Source: Dendrophyllia cribrosa
Taxonomy: Eukaryota > Cnidaria > Anthozoa > Scleractinia > Dendrophylliidae
Assembly (NCBI GenBank): GCA_024195265.1
Contig: JAJLRJ010000006.1
Location: 5,393,615 to 5,457,614 of the forward strand
DNA length: 64,000 bases
Direction of reading: 5' to 3'
Each line of letters starts with the position of its first letter. Within the stretch, counting starts at the first letter, position 1. This document shows positions 24,033-35,982 of this stretch, piece by piece. The notes beneath the pieces were generated by a model, which was not told the origin of the DNA, did not search any database, and saw only the letters and a list, made by a program, of their open reading frames with translations. A program made the position numbers and the translations under genes.

Positions 24033-25254
24033 TAATAATAACTATAAAAATACTGTATCAAAAACTGAAAAGCAAACAATATATAACACAAATAATAAAA
24101 AATAAACAATAAAATATGCAATACATTAAATAAAATTATAAAAACATTAAAGAAGGCTAGAAATAATGTACAATTCTACTATGGCATACCTAGGCCACCA
24201 TAGAAGTCCAATCAACTGAACTCTCTGAAACCAACAGTGGCCAACGGTTGCGTATTTCGCCTGTGAACTTTTGACCCATGTCAGTAAATAAACCAATCAG
24301 CATTCGTTATTTCGAATGAGGCTACTGTTGGAAGATTCCAATAATCAATTTAAAACCTGAATTTTATATGTATTTTGATTTCAATAATGCAATCCGTTGC
24401 CGATTAATGAAAGTCATTCCCAAATAATAAGCGGAACGCGCTGAGTATTTTGACTGGAAAATGGAAAACTTTTCCGTCTCTTAAAATGTTTGGAATCTTA
24501 AACTTATCGTAACTTACCTCCAGCCAAATTTCCGCTAGCCGACGATACAATTGCAGCTGCTTGTGCTAAAAGAAAACAAACAGAATTATATGCCACACTA
24601 AACCACAAATGTTTAAATTCAGTTTTATGGAAGTTTGGACATAATATAATGCAAACAAATGGAAAAAGACGAAAGAAAAATCGCAACAACGGACACACCT
24701 TTTCGCCTTTCAAACTTCTTTTCACGACTTTGTCGTTGCTCGAACTCCTCCACTTCCTTAAGCAAATCGCTTTTCTCCGTTTGGGTCAAAATCTCCTTCA
24801 AGATGCGGAGACGGTTAATTCCCAGACAGTTGTTGTTTTCCAGCTCCTTAAAGAGGGACCGAACATCATGAACGTTCCCTTGCCTCTCTTCCGCTATCTT
24901 CTCTCTGCATATCGAAATGAGTCTTTCCAGATCATTGAGCTTGTCGAGTACTCGAATGATCTGCTCAAGCAAATCGTTATATTCCTTTCTTGTTTTCTCA
25001 AACTTTTCAACTTTTTCTAAAAGAGACCATTCCTCCACGCCTTCCAACAGTTCTTTCAATACCTCCACACGATCGGCAGCTAGAAATTCTTTCTCTTCCA
25101 ATTCTTCAAATAACGAGAAGGCGTCTTGCATGTTTTCTTCGCTACGAGGCGCCACCTTCCCTCTGCACATAACAAGTAATTTTTTGCCCACGTTTATTTC
25201 GTCTATTCTCTGGCTTATTTCAAAGAGTAAACTGTTATATTCGACGGCAGACAT

Positions 25255-25813
25255 TTCAACGACGGGTTTAATTTTGTGCCAGTCTTTATGACATTCAAAT
25301 CACAGTGATCGAGTGTTTGTAGGCCAAACAAAGTGTTCGTTTTGCTCGGCGAGTCACGCGACAAAAATTAAAATTCAACGGTGGTGATCACGCGAACAAA
25401 GGTCTTTTGTTCGATTTTGCATAGTTATCGAAAATGCAAACTCTGTACGTACAAACAATAGGTGGACTATAAGGGGCAGATCATTAATATAGTGACGTGG
25501 GGGTGGGGGAGAAAATACATAAAAAAATCATGCAAGAGGATGTTACTGAAAAAAAAATCATGCAAACGAGAAGTGAAGAAAAAAAATCCTGCAGAGTGAA
25601 AGCGCACTGTTGGGCTGGCTAACTGATCACCTTTGCAGCCACTTTATACGAATTTGGCAGTTTTCGTTTGTCCTGGTAGAATCCCATTCACCTGATTTTC
25701 TCTCCAATCAGGAAAAGGGACATTTTTAACCTTTTCACAGTGATACATATTTTATGCCACAACCCCATCATGGATACTGGTTGCCAAACGCTATTGCAGA
25801 AAATCCCTTATAT
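25255..25813. other. 5' flank of death-fold pseudogene and end of block A
   Basis: This is the upstream (promoter-side) region of the - strand gene. Homology to block B ends within it, near 25,440. Adenine-rich stretches follow (AAAAAAATCATGCAA repeated near 25,525-25,595). No promoter element can be named. Confidence 0.4.
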
Positions 25814-26139
25814 ACCTAATTCAAAAAAGGTTGCTTTGGTCATTGGTAATTGGGCATTGGGAAGCTATTGTTTGGCGGTCACTCGAGCGAAGCATTGCAT
25901 TGTGTTCCGTATGCCAAATGCCAATTCCCAATTACCAATGACCAACTGCCAAAGCAACCTTTATTGAATTAGGTGTATACCTAATTCAATAAAGGTTGCT
26001 TTGGTCATTGGTAATTGGGCATTGGAAAGCTATTGTTTGGCGGTCACTCAAGCAAAGCATTGCATTGTGTTCCGTATGCCAAATGCTAATTCCCAATTAC
26101 CAATGACCAACTGCCAAAGCAACCTTTATTGAATTAGGT
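25814..26139. mobile_element. Two hairpin MITEs in tandem, 161 bp each
   Basis: Copies at 25814-25974 and 25979-26139 each run from ACCTAATTCAA to TTGAATTAGGT. Arms of about 60 bases pair around a short centre with GCATTGCATTGTGTTCC. They are separated by GTAT and flanked by TATA on both sides, so the target is TA-rich. They differ at a few positions only (for example TCGAGCG versus TCAAGCA). No transposase is present; Tc1/mariner-like is a guess from the TA flanks. Confidence 0.75.
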
Positions 26140-27607
26140 ATATATAACCACGGCTTAATAGAAATGCATCTATAAATAGATCATTTAATCATGATATTCT
26201 TTATTTATTCTTAAAGTGCATATGAAGTAATTTTTTATTTTGTCTTTTTTTTTGGAGGCTTTTATGTCTTTATTTCGAAATGATAAAAGAAATTTGTCTG
26301 AAAAAAATTCAAGGCCTCTTTTTTGCCGTCCAAAGTAGCACAATTTGCAGAAATCAGTGTCCCGGAGACTGGGAACGAGTTGTCGATATCAATGGCGTTG
26401 ATGGCGTAGAAATACTTGAGATTCGTTCTTTTGTTTGCTCACAGTGTGTTTTGTTCCATTTCTTCAAAGAATGTCAGACTGTAATGAAGTTATGTCTTCT
26501 ACTGAGTCTCTGTCAGACAGACAGAAAGTCGCCGAGGTCGAAGATTTCTCCTTTGCCGCCATGGGCCTTTATCACGCGGCGGCCATGTTGATTACCAGGA
26601 GAATAAAATGCTTTGTTTTCCCCTGCGTAACCTCGTTCTCAACTTTTTCACTGCGAGGCTTGGGGGCAAATCTTTTGTTTTTATACAAAATGGCGGGGCG
26701 TGATAAGAGCCCATGATACTCGACTCGTGAGTTGAAGTATTTTCTACGTCACAGCCCTGTTTGGCAGCGCGCTCGATAGAGACATTTTCTGGCGGAAAAT
26801 TCCAAACTTTCAAGCCGAATAACTTCACAATGGGAAGGATCTTTTCGATGAAACCCACAAATTTAGATAAAAACCATGGAAATTCTTTTTTTTACTTCAT
26901 GTACACGTTAACATATTAAATATAATTCACATTTGAATCATTGGCCAGAGGTGGACAAATGCTTGGTCTCTGAATGGACAATGATGAGTATAGTAAAGAA
27001 CAATAGGGCGAACTTGTTACTGGTCCTGACTAGTTTCATTAACGTTTCGGCTTTCGGCCTTCTTCAGAAAATTACTTGGATAAAAATTAAAAACGAAAAA
27101 CTGTGTAACTTACCTTACCTTAGTTTTTAATTTTTAACATTTAGGCTTTCAAGCCTTTGTCCTGTTAAATATTTTACCAGCCTCGTAGCTCTCATAATAA
27201 TTTCGGTGAATGACTAAACATACTGGTCATAAGACTTAAGGAAGTGACACCCTTAGAACACACGCTGTTAGTACTCAAGCTTGCTAAAGGGGCAGTGTCC
27301 GGCTGCTATTGTCACGTGTTTTCTTGAGTATGGCCAGTAGCTTGCTTTATTGTCTTAAAATAGCAAGAAACAAATCGCCATATAAGTGATTAATGCAAAG
27401 AAAAATAAACTCAAGAGACAAAATAAACATTTTACCAGAATGGCAATTTTGATTATTGGACCGCATGTTACGAAATCTAATTTGATAAGATGTAATCCAC
27501 TTCCATCCTTGTAATCCGGCACTGTATTCTCAAACTATACCTGTTCTGTTTTGTTCTATATAATCTTAGTTGTATATTTGGTGGCATTTGGCAATACAAC
27601 ATTGAAA
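26140..27607. other. Spacer between duplication blocks
   Basis: About 1.5 kb not shared with block A. Open frames around 26,280-26,720 give no recognisable domain and lack splice or start context. A stretch near 27,038-27,075 reads, on the - strand, CTGAAGAAGGCCGAAAGCCG then AAACGTTAATG, which resembles hammerhead-like retroelement motifs. Confidence 0.4.
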
Positions 27608-28221
27608 ACTAGGTAGGCAATATTTCGATATCTCGTCAAGACACTGTCCCTAGTCTGCTGTTATATGATCATATGTACACACTGGGGACCCATCTTTGTA
27701 TTGCAGGGAAATCCATTGCGTCCATTTGAAGACGCCAGCCTGCTTGCACTGAATTGCATGTTCAGCGAATTCTCTCAAGCTCTGAAGGAGCTGGATCACG
27801 AGTCCACTCGAACACAGGATACGGTTTATGTGTTTTACGTGAAGGCTGAACAGGGAGGCGCGCATGACATCATAGAAAACCAGGTCAGTGATTATTAAGC
27901 AGTTTAGTTCGGATTTAGCAGAGGCGAGGAATGTTTAGGAAGGCGCTTGGAATGGCGTTGTACAATATTTGCTTTTCGGTATTTTAGCTGAACGTTTCCG
28001 CAGAGGTGGACTAGCACCTCATACAAGAGCTAGGCGAGCGATGGGCGTGGAGAGGTGGGAGGGGAGAGGTTATTGATACTTCTACCTCTTACCTGCTACA
28101 GAAACCGAGTAAAGTTCTGTTCGTGTGGGGCCATTTGGCTCAACTGCGACTTAATCTTTTTACTTTTGTTTAATTTCAATATTAACTTATACATTGCAAA
28201 CTCGAACACAAAATCAGATTT

Positions 28222-28390
28222 TTAAACAGGAATGACGCAGTTTTGAGAGCACTTGCCTCGGATTTGATTCCCGGAGGCGACACCATATGCGGGTTGAGTT
28301 TGTTGTTGGTTCTCATCCTTGTTCCAAGGGTTTTTTCCGGGTACTCCGGTTTTCCTCCCTCCACAATTCCAAATTCCAATTCGATCCGGA
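28222..28390 (+). repeat. SINE, fuller copy
   Basis: A tRNA-like box B (GATTTGATTCCCGG) precedes GGCGACACCATATGCGGG, GAGTTTGTTGTTGGTTCTC, GGGTACTCCGGTTTTCC and AATTCCAATTCGATCC. This is the same SINE as at 6490-6612, with its head kept. It matches a SINE body that I associate with anthozoan genomes, without a database check. Confidence 0.6.
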
Positions 28391-30097
28391 ATCAGTGGCA
28401 ATAAAAACCACCTCGTAAAGAGACTGCTGAAATTCCTATTTATTTTATTAGATCACTTATTGTAAGCATTCCAAGGCGTTCCGCGAGTTTCTGCTCTCCT
28501 TGGGATGGCTAGTAGACGTAGCTTCGCCCCCAGGCTGGGCAGGGAACATCCAAGAGGCCTGGAACCGAGGCAGGAGTGCATCCACGTTACGTCCAGCGGA
28601 CTCCAGCTATTTCCAGTCCTCGCAGACCGTGTCTACTCTCACAGGCAGCGACGAACGAAAGGTGTCTGGGAACGACAGTGACCGATATACAACCTGCCGC
28701 GAGAGTTTTGATGTGAGGCATCGAGCAGCGGAAAAAATTCTCCGGCGATTCACTCTTCTCCTTCTCGTCCAGCTGCGGAGACTAATCTGGTCGATGAGAT
28801 TCTTTATTACGCAGATGTCAGCTGTGAGGTTGCGTTCATCATGCCTTCACTGCTGCCGGGCTATCAGCGGTTTCGGCTCATGGCAGGACAGCTTAATAGC
28901 TTTGACGAGGAAGTAGAGCCCATTCCGCGGAGGAGAACTCGGTCGGGTAGCACGCGAAGCCTGAACGCGAGTAGCAGTGGGAGCCAGTTGGATATCAAAA
29001 GCAAGCTATCCCGTCAGGCCTTGGAAGGTGTAACTACTCACGAGGTAAAATGCCATTATGCTTGGGTAACCCAAATTCCCTAAACCGTATCTTGAAGACG
29101 TAAACCACTAAAAAAATCTGCTGATTATTCTTACGTAATAGTAATTTTAATGCAAATTAAACCGTCAATCGTCAGAGTTTACAGCAAAGCCCCGTTAATA
29201 CGACCAGTGATGAGACATAGAAATGTGGTCGTTTTGTCGTGGTGGTCATTAAGACCCTCCAAAAGTAGTAACTCTTGTGCTTTTAATTTACCGCGGGGTT
29301 TAAGCTTGCGATACTTTTCGGAGATTCGGTAGTCCAATCGCATGTTTCAGACAGCTTTAGATTCAGGATTCTATAAATCTAACTTAGTTGGTCATATCAA
29401 GACTTTCTTTCGTAGTTTCAGAACCGTGCAATGTCGCGTCTTGGAAACGAACTGTCATTAGACAGTCGACCACTGTCCAGGTTGAGCACGCACAACACTT
29501 CGTCCGAGACGAACGTTCTGGTGGCCTAGCTCGAGCGCTTTGAAGATCATGCCCAGTTCCCGGTGGATGAGCTGCTGATGGAGTTTGACTTCAGCCACGA
29601 TACAGGACACAGCTTGCGCGAGAAAGATACCGTTGTTATCTTTATACATCACCTCAGAAGCGGGCTATACCGCATCCATATCAGGTCCACCATCAGGTAT
29701 GACACCAATCGATATCTCCGTTAAAATCACATTTACACGATATCAGTGTTAATGGTAAATGACTGTATTCCAGGTCTCCTATTGGTGGACCACTGGTGGA
29801 TGGTATGGTGGTGAGCCGCAGGGCCCTGGGTACTATAGTGCGACAGACCGCTATCAATATCTGCCGAAGGCGCAGACTGGAAATCGATTCGTAAGTAAAG
29901 TTACTTTTGAACATTTTTGAAAGGTTTTTATCTGCCTGTCGAAACCAATTACATGTGTTCGGTTTCAGTAAAATCAAAACAGACATACTTTTGGTTATTG
30001 TTGTTGTTGTTGCTGTTTTTGTTTTTACAGCCACATTAGAGTCACTCACAAAAAATTCTTAAAATCGAGCCTAATAGAAACTTGTATTACACGCATT

Positions 30098-30285
30098 TCC
30101 CCGCGCTTGGCATCAGTTGCATGTTTCATTCGCTTAGCACCAGTTGCATATTTTCCCGCGCTTTGTACCAGTTGCACGTTTTCTTGGCTTGGCAACGGTT
30201 GCATGTTTTCCCGCGCTTGGTACTAGTTGCCCGTTTTCCCGCGCTTGGCAGCGGTTGCATGTTCTCCCGCGCTTGGCAGTATATA
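30098..30285. repeat. 28-bp GC-rich minisatellite, block B copy
   Basis: About six to seven units of the CCCGCGCTTGGCANCGGTTG type lie in the last intron of the pseudogene, two or three units longer than at 8,492-8,625. Confidence 0.75.
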
Positions 30286-30540
30286 GCTGCTATTTTTTCT
30301 TTGAGTTCTGATTGGATCATTCCGTTATTTGTTTATTGACTTTTCTGTTTTCGACCCGAAAGCAGAAAAATCCGGTCTTATATACACGAAGGCTCAACAT
30401 CTTTAAACATTCTGTTTATACTATTTTAGGTATTCTCCGCCCCAAGTTTGTCGTAAACTCAAGATCCAAGATATCGTAAAGAAATATCGCCATGAACGAT
30501 CAGTTCCCTGTCGCTGTTCGCCAAAGAAGGGAAATAAACT

Positions 30541-31549
30541 GCAGAAAACAATAGCCAAGTTCAAACTTGAAAATAGTAAAACTCTAAAAGAACTCTTACC
30601 ACAGGAAATACTACTCAGTTGCTTTTGTTGCTATGGTCACATTTCAGAAATTCATCCACAGACTGAAAAGTTTGAACCAACATTTAAAGCATGTTAAACA
30701 GCACCACAGAAAAATTATACTGCTCAGTAGCTATCATTCGGAATGGCCACACTTTAGGATTAGACTGAAAAGTGCGAACCATATTGTACAGTTTAATAAC
30801 GAGTCAACAGCTTTCATTTCAATGATCAAACGATTAGATTTTAACCACAGACCGTATCAGGCAATAAGAATCACGTTATATGGTTCAGGGTTTGGCTTAT
30901 AGCTTCTTAAGTGTTGTTAAGGTCTTGATGCATTATGTCTTTACTCAAAGACTAACCTCTTGTTGTTAACTACTTCAAATGAAAAGAAGAATATAAGCCT
31001 GAAGGGCAAGAGAAAGTGGCCTGCCCTTAATACGGCCTGTCGCCTCTTAGTGGGTGGGAGCGATGAGAGGCGGCTGTATTCGCAGTCTAAGGAGAAATAG
31101 GCCTGTAAACATTTGCCTTCTTGAATGAATTTGGTAGGCAGGTGAACTTAACTAAATACAGATAACGTAAATCCAGAGGGCCCATCCAGAGTGAATGTTT
31201 TTTAATTTATTTTAATTTACATCTGATTAAAAAAAATGTAGTCTGGCCTAGCGTCTTTTGTTTGTTTGTTTTTGGTAGGAAGAGCATTAAGGTTACTGCA
31301 TTCTTATTGGCTGTTAATTTACAGCTGTATCGTTAAAGAAACAGTAACACTTAAGGTATTGCCGAGTCATGGTCGAGTGAAGGAACTAAACAGTTGGAAA
31401 TCAAGCCTAAGATGCTTGACTCATCTTTGAATTAATCGGAAGGGTTTAGGGGAAGAATCCTTACTACAAGGCTGTTGCTAAGGACACCGACTTGCAGACT
31501 ATAAAGGGTCAGCGGATTCGATCGATCCAACATGGCGGCGAGGACGGCA
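30541..31549. other. Pseudogene 3' flank, nothing recognised
   Basis: Collinear with 8,882-10,090, minus the CACGAAGCTCTT insertion. No gene. Confidence 0.5.
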
Positions 31550-31637
31550 ACCGCATGGTTGTGCCTAAATCATACCGTCCAGAAGGATGTCGGACACCTT
31601 ATTGAGACCTATATAACGTAATGTCGACACTTTTTAA

Positions 31638-32977
31638 GGTGGCTCGACTGGGTTTTTTGGCGACATAACACCCCAATTTTGAACGGCTGATACTTTACTG
31701 TCTGAGATCGGTCAGGCAAGCTGCTTCACACATAAACTAGAGATGAAATGAACTTTCAAAAAAAGTAGATTTGATTGACATCAGTGTTACCATAACAACG
31801 ATCTGATGACGTCATGGTTTTTGCATATTAGTAATTTTCTCAACATCTAGACCTAAACTTTTAAAACGACTGTATGCCTCTTATAGTCTAGATGTATGTC
31901 TTTAAGACTGCAAAGTTTTAAAAAATTCTATGAGAGCGTTTTCGAATAAAATTGAGTTGAATATTTTCCATCAAAAATTTAAAAATTCGCATTACTTTCT
32001 GTTATTTCGTCGATGCCAGCGTTTTCCTGACAAATTGAAACAATATTTTCACCATATATTATTCATGTGCCATAAAACTACATTCGCTGAAGGTTTCATC
32101 CTGTTCGCTTCACTAGATTTCAGTTGATGTGATCGGAAGCAATGTCTTAAATATGCTCATTTTACTCACAGAAATAACACTTTTGTTAGGGAAGCGTTTA
32201 TTTAAAAACTAGTCGATGAAATTTTTTAAAAATCTTTTGATCTAAAGTTGTACATGTAATGCACTATCTCTGCAAATTTCAAGTGCATTGAATCACTTTT
32301 AATTAAGGGCGCGAAATAAAATTAAAATTATAGGGGACTTTTGCATTCGTCTTCCAAAGTTTCATTGCCGTATTATTTGTTGACAGCTGGTTTATTTCAG
32401 GACTTTCTCTTTTGTCTACATTCTACATATTTGTGCGCTTTTGAAACAACACGTTTGCCATGCCTGCATGCTCCAAAGCGATCGTGAAAATTCTTTTCTT
32501 AGTACAATGACTACAATGGCAATTAACATAAGGCTGCGGTCATGCACATGTAACACGTTTAAAATTTATTCAAAAGTGCACAAATATGTAAAATGTAGAC
32601 AAAAGAGAAAGTCCTGAAATAAATCAGCTGTCAACAAATAATACGGCAATGAAACTTTGGAAGACGAATGCAAAGGTCCCCTATACTTTTAATTGTATTT
32701 CGCGCCCTTAAAATGACATACATCTAGACTATAAGAGGCATACAGTCGTTTTAAAAGTTTAGGTCTAGATGTTGAGAAAATTACTAATATGCAAAATACA
32801 TGACGTCATCAGATCGTTGTTATGGCAACACCGATGTCAATCAAATATACTTTTCTGGAAAGTTTATTTCATCTCTAGTATATGTGTGAAGCAGCTTGCC
32901 TGACCGAGCTCAGACAGTGAAGTAACAGCCGTTCAAAGTTGGGGTATTATGTCGCCAAAAAACCCAGTCGAGCCACC
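31638..32977. mobile_element. TTAA-flanked palindromic element, 1340 bp, nested
   Basis: The ends are GGTGGCTCGACTGGGTTTTT and complement, flanked by TTAA (31634-31637 and 32978-32981). Arms of about 265 bases (31,638-31,905 and 32,716-32,977) pair well. A second inverted pair lies inside (about 32,331-32,445 and 32,565-32,690, words AAAGTTTCATTGCCGTATTA and complement). TTAA targets fit piggyBac or Kolobok elements; the GG start leans to Kolobok. Only small open frames are present, so it is non-autonomous. Confidence 0.75.
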
Positions 32978-33000
32978 TTAAGTGTAAAAAAGAAAATCTA

Positions 33001-33080
33001 AAATCCCCACTCAGGATTGAACCTGTGACCTCAGCTAAGCTGAGGCTTACATAGCCCACCGTACCACTGTACCACCTAGC
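33001..33080 (-). repeat. tRNA-like sequence
   Basis: On the - strand, GCTAGGTGGTACAGTGGTAC resembles box A and GGTTCAATCCTGAG resembles box B, about 40 bases apart. It lies within the Mutator-like candidate. The stem pairing is poor, so a tRNA-derived SINE head or captured tRNA relic is more likely than a tRNA gene. Confidence 0.45.
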
Positions 33081-33483
33081 TTCTCGGGTTGCTTAATCCT
33101 AAATTTAACTATATAAACTGCTACCCCTAACCTCATGCAACTGAAAGCTAACCAGTTACTCCGTTTGTAAGTCTCAATAAGGTGTCCGACGTCCTTCTGG
33201 ACGGTATGATTTGGGCTTGACCCGACCGCATGGAACAAGAATTTAGTGCCAGTGCCAGTCCTAAAACGAGCAAAACACGTGGGAAGAGAAAATTTTCTTA
33301 AATGGGTACCGGAATTTTTTTTGAGTGGATCTTTGACAGTTTTCCGTTGCACAAATGCTATAGCACGGTCTTGTCTTTCACAGTTGGAGATATATTTTCA
33401 AAAACGTGCAATTATTGCCCCATAAGACTTGATAAATTTAAAAATAATGCATGTATTCAAACGCATGCTAGAATTTGTTGAGA

Positions 33484-33770
33484 ATGGTACCATGCAAAAG
33501 TACTGCCGAAGAGGTTCATTTGAACTATCTGAATGGTCACGCCATACGATTTCATCGACAGACTCAAAAGTTAAAACCACCCTGTATAGCTGTATAGCTG
33601 TATAGCACCCTGTATGCTGTATAGCATAATAAACAATACCATAGCAAAGGATTTCATGGAGAAACACAAAAGTTAAAACTATATTACATTACATCACATA
33701 ACGGTTGACTCTGGGAGTAGTGGTAATAGTAGTAGACGGTGTCCCAGTAGTATGTGTTTATTGTGCCTTA
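33484..33770. repeat. Single copies of the 88-bp and 107-bp units
   Basis: One decayed 88-bp unit (about 33,486-33,575) and one 107-bp unit (about 33,685-33,765) stand where block A has arrays. A short TGTATAGC repeat lies between (33,580-33,620). Confidence 0.8.
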
Positions 33771-33946
33771 TACTCTCCAAAGGGAGGTAATGGTCTTCTT
33801 GCAATAAAGGATAAACGTAGTACAGTAAATAATTACTGGAAACCTAATACATAAATATTAATGCTAAATAACAAATTACTTGATTACATTTTCGTTAAAT
33901 GAATATACTTGACAACAATTTTACAAGTACAGTGGAGCCTTCATTA

Positions 33947-34309
33947 AACACGGACCCGCGCTATAAAAGGAACCTTGGCCTGGCCAAGCCGCCAGTCATT
34001 TCACATTTGACACCGAACTGCTCGCCAATGGAGAACCGTTACCGGCGCGAAATTCAAATTTGGCATGCTAAAATATTATATTCATCATGCTAAAAAGCGC
34101 ATAAATTCAAATAATGTTTTAGTTTTATTTTCGTGAAAGATAAGTCCTATACAAGATTGAGCTGGTGAAGGCAGAATTAGACCAGTTTTTTGGGGCAACG
34201 GTCTTCCTCCGTGTTGCTCGCAGTGTTAGCCATCTTTGATTAGCCGTTGAAGCAGTGACGGTGTGACAAAGGGGGCGGAGCTATCCCTTTTATAGTGCGG
34301 GTCCGTGTT
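33947..34309. mobile_element. MITE, 363 bp, at the same target as the block A MITE
   Basis: The ends are AACACGGACCCGCGCTATAA and TTATAGTGCGGGTCCGTGTT, flanked by TA (33945-33946 and 34310-34311). The flanks GGAGCCTTCAT and AGGGGACACCCTC match the flanks of the unrelated PIF-like MITE at 14026-14412. It is non-coding. Confidence 0.7.
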
Positions 34310-35982
34310 TAAGGGGACACCCTCTCTTAGTGGTGCAATGTAACCTGTTAAATTTTCAGGCGAAATAATTATTAGCCAAATCCCGATATTACGAAAATTC
34401 GTTTAAACGGGATTTTGTTTAAAGCGAACCCCGTTATCAGGAACACATTTTGCCAGTCCTTCGACACTTCGTTATATCGGGATTACACTATCATAAGTAA
34501 GGGCGGTCAACAAAACTGACCAAAAGAGCACAAAGATTGCATTGTACCTTGAATACATTTTCCTAACTGATCTACTTAAGACGTAAATTTACTGTAGATT
34601 TACTATCTTTTTAAGATGCATGCAAGCTCTTGATTCCTTTCTACTAAATTTTCCCTTGCCCTCATAGAGCTTCCTAATAGAACGGTGGTCATTTTAGATT
34701 TTACCTTCCTAAGCGGTACCAATCTACAAGTTTTGACCCCTTAAACGACGAGCACCCCCGTCAGTTATATTTGAGAGTAACCCCTCCCCTGGGCATTGAC
34801 TAATCTTACATATGCGCTCAATAACTTTGTAATAAGATTGTGTAAATGAATTAAAGATGGTTTCCTCTTTCTATAGCCGACATCCACCTGAGGGCCCAAG
34901 TGTTATAATTCGCTTAAAAATTATTAGTGACCTTAATTATTTCCCTGCATATAATGCCATTAAATGAATGCATTAATCTTTAACACTACATTCACATCAA
35001 GGAGGCATAATTAATCATAAACGGTTTTTTTAGTCCTATTCATCGTCACTTTCATTTAGAACTTAGACCTTAGAATCAATTACACTCAAATAGATTTCTC
35101 TAATACTGGACAGGGACAATTGTTCCTCAGTTCTATTTTTACATGTGTGGTACAGATGAATTAAATTGAATTAAATTGAATTAAATTGAATAGAGGAGAC
35201 GTCTGTTTTCAGGCCATGATGTTTGCATGACTACTTTAAACCTACAATAGGACCTGGTGATTAATCGCTGCTAATTTATCCCATTGACAAAAACAATCAT
35301 CTCTTTAAAATAAGACTGGCGACAGCGATACACGTGACACCTGCTGACCCTAAATATGGTAGCTGAGGAGGGTGTCCATGTGGGAGCTTTCTTATGATAG
35401 GGAGGGGGAGGGGGTTTAAGCTAGTACGCTTCAGGATATCTGAAGCACTGCATGATTCCCACTATTAATAGACGCCATCTTTGTTTGACATCAAGTCTTG
35501 ATCTGCTGACCGCTGTGCTAGAGACAACCGACACTCGAAGAATTCCGGGGACATATTGGGAAGGTTAACATGAAGTATTATCATGCTGAGATTTGTTCGC
35601 AAAGTACACTGAAAACGTGTTCAAAGCATATACTGAGAAAATGTGCAACATAAAGTGAGATTCGGTGTGAAAAGAACAGTGACAAGTTTACAAGATTTGC
35701 ATTGAGAATAGTGGAGAAAAGTCAGACTCCTTGTGCAAAGTTGTAGTAGTAACAGAGTATATTTCGAGCTGATGCCCAAATATTTCAGTGTATGTAGCAC
35801 AACTTTCAGACTATGTGTATGTGATTCATCATGGACACGTACTTTTCATTACAAATATTGGAATTTCAATACTCCTTGTATTCATTTCACATAAAATGTG
35901 TTCATTTCAACAACTTTATGAGAAAAAGTATGAATTTTGAAACACATGGCGCCCCTTATAGACCACTTATCTCTTAAATTTC
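34310..35982. other. 3' flank of the death-fold gene, no gene
   Basis: About 34,310-34,800 and 35,440-35,955 are specific to block B; the rest matches 14,640-15,200. The second B-specific part starts at a short hairpin (GCTTCAGGATATCTGAAGC) and is a probable insertion. No exon is seen. Confidence 0.45.

Larger units (their letters stand above)
19836..24517. other. Expanded intron 2 of the death-fold pseudogene
   Basis: About 4.7 kb, against about 1.1 kb between the matching block B exons. It holds the MITE at 22,020-22,303, an AT-rich TTTAA-type run (about 21,282-21,345), a repeated 120-base segment (23,484-23,605 and 23,720-23,840) and a 17-bp minisatellite. The interval 20,090-20,580 matches 41,060-41,450 in block B. 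I found no well-supported exon. Confidence 0.5.
15207..25254 (-). pseudogene. DED/TRADD-N-like death-fold gene, block A copy, disrupted
   Basis: This is the paralogue of the gene at 35983-42826. The exons on the - strand are 24699-25254 (two DED-like repeats, ATG at 25254), 24518-24565 (16 codons), 19483-19835, 18899-19084, about 17560-18135 plus 17015-17220, and 15207-15655 with the stop. Exon phases are all 1-1. Two lesions break it. Exon 3 has lost 22 bases (353 versus 375), which shifts the frame, and exon 5 is split by a CR1 3' fragment with loss of about 60 bases. The ATG seen at the start of exon 3 in block B is ATA here, so exon 3 is internal, not a first exon. The DED exon is still open, so a truncated tandem-DED product could be made. 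Confidence 0.75.
5975..25440. repeat. Segmental duplication, block A
   Basis: This block is collinear with 27608-44365 in the same orientation. Shared anchors include the intron ahead of the 6074 exon, five RALGAPB exons, the tails after them, the 88-bp and 107-bp repeat units, the six exons of the death-fold gene and their introns. Homology on the left starts near AAACTAGGTAGG and on the right fades after TCACGCGAAC (about 25,395-25,440). Block A is longer mainly because of the 107-bp array, MITEs, a SINE, a CR1 fragment and a long intron at 20,700-24,500. Confidence 0.9.
27707..30540 (+). pseudogene. RALGAPB pseudogene, 5'-truncated
   Basis: Exon equivalents are 27707-27883, 28452-29044, 29422-29696, 29774-29890 and 30430-30540, matching the 6074-8881 exons with their splice sites. 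The lesions are a 2-base loss after GAGAGTTTTGAT (about 28,712), a TGG-to-TAG nonsense change at 29527-29529, and a 10-base deletion after GATCAGTTCCC (about 30,506). The exons upstream of the duplication border are missing. Splice sites remain intact, which suggests decay after the duplication and not a retrocopy. A transcript could exist, but no functional protein is expected. Confidence 0.9.
31559..33224. mobile_element. Mutator-like candidate, 1666 bp, 9-bp target duplication
   Basis: ACCGCATGG lies on both sides (31550-31558 and 33225-33233) and occurs once in block A (as ACTGCATGG), which shows the empty site. The ends share AAATCATACCGTCCAGAAGG and the following CGGACACCTTATTGAGAC in inverted orientation. 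A 9-base duplication with long inverted ends fits Mutator-like elements. It has no transposase and carries a TTAA-flanked element and a tRNA-like sequence inside. Confidence 0.75.

Noticed and set aside
25814..26143. CRISPR array
   Set aside because: Only two palindromic units with no spacers, in a eukaryotic context.
26280..26716. Protein-coding gene in the inter-block spacer
   Set aside because: Two short overlapping frames with no domain, splice signals or copy elsewhere in the window.
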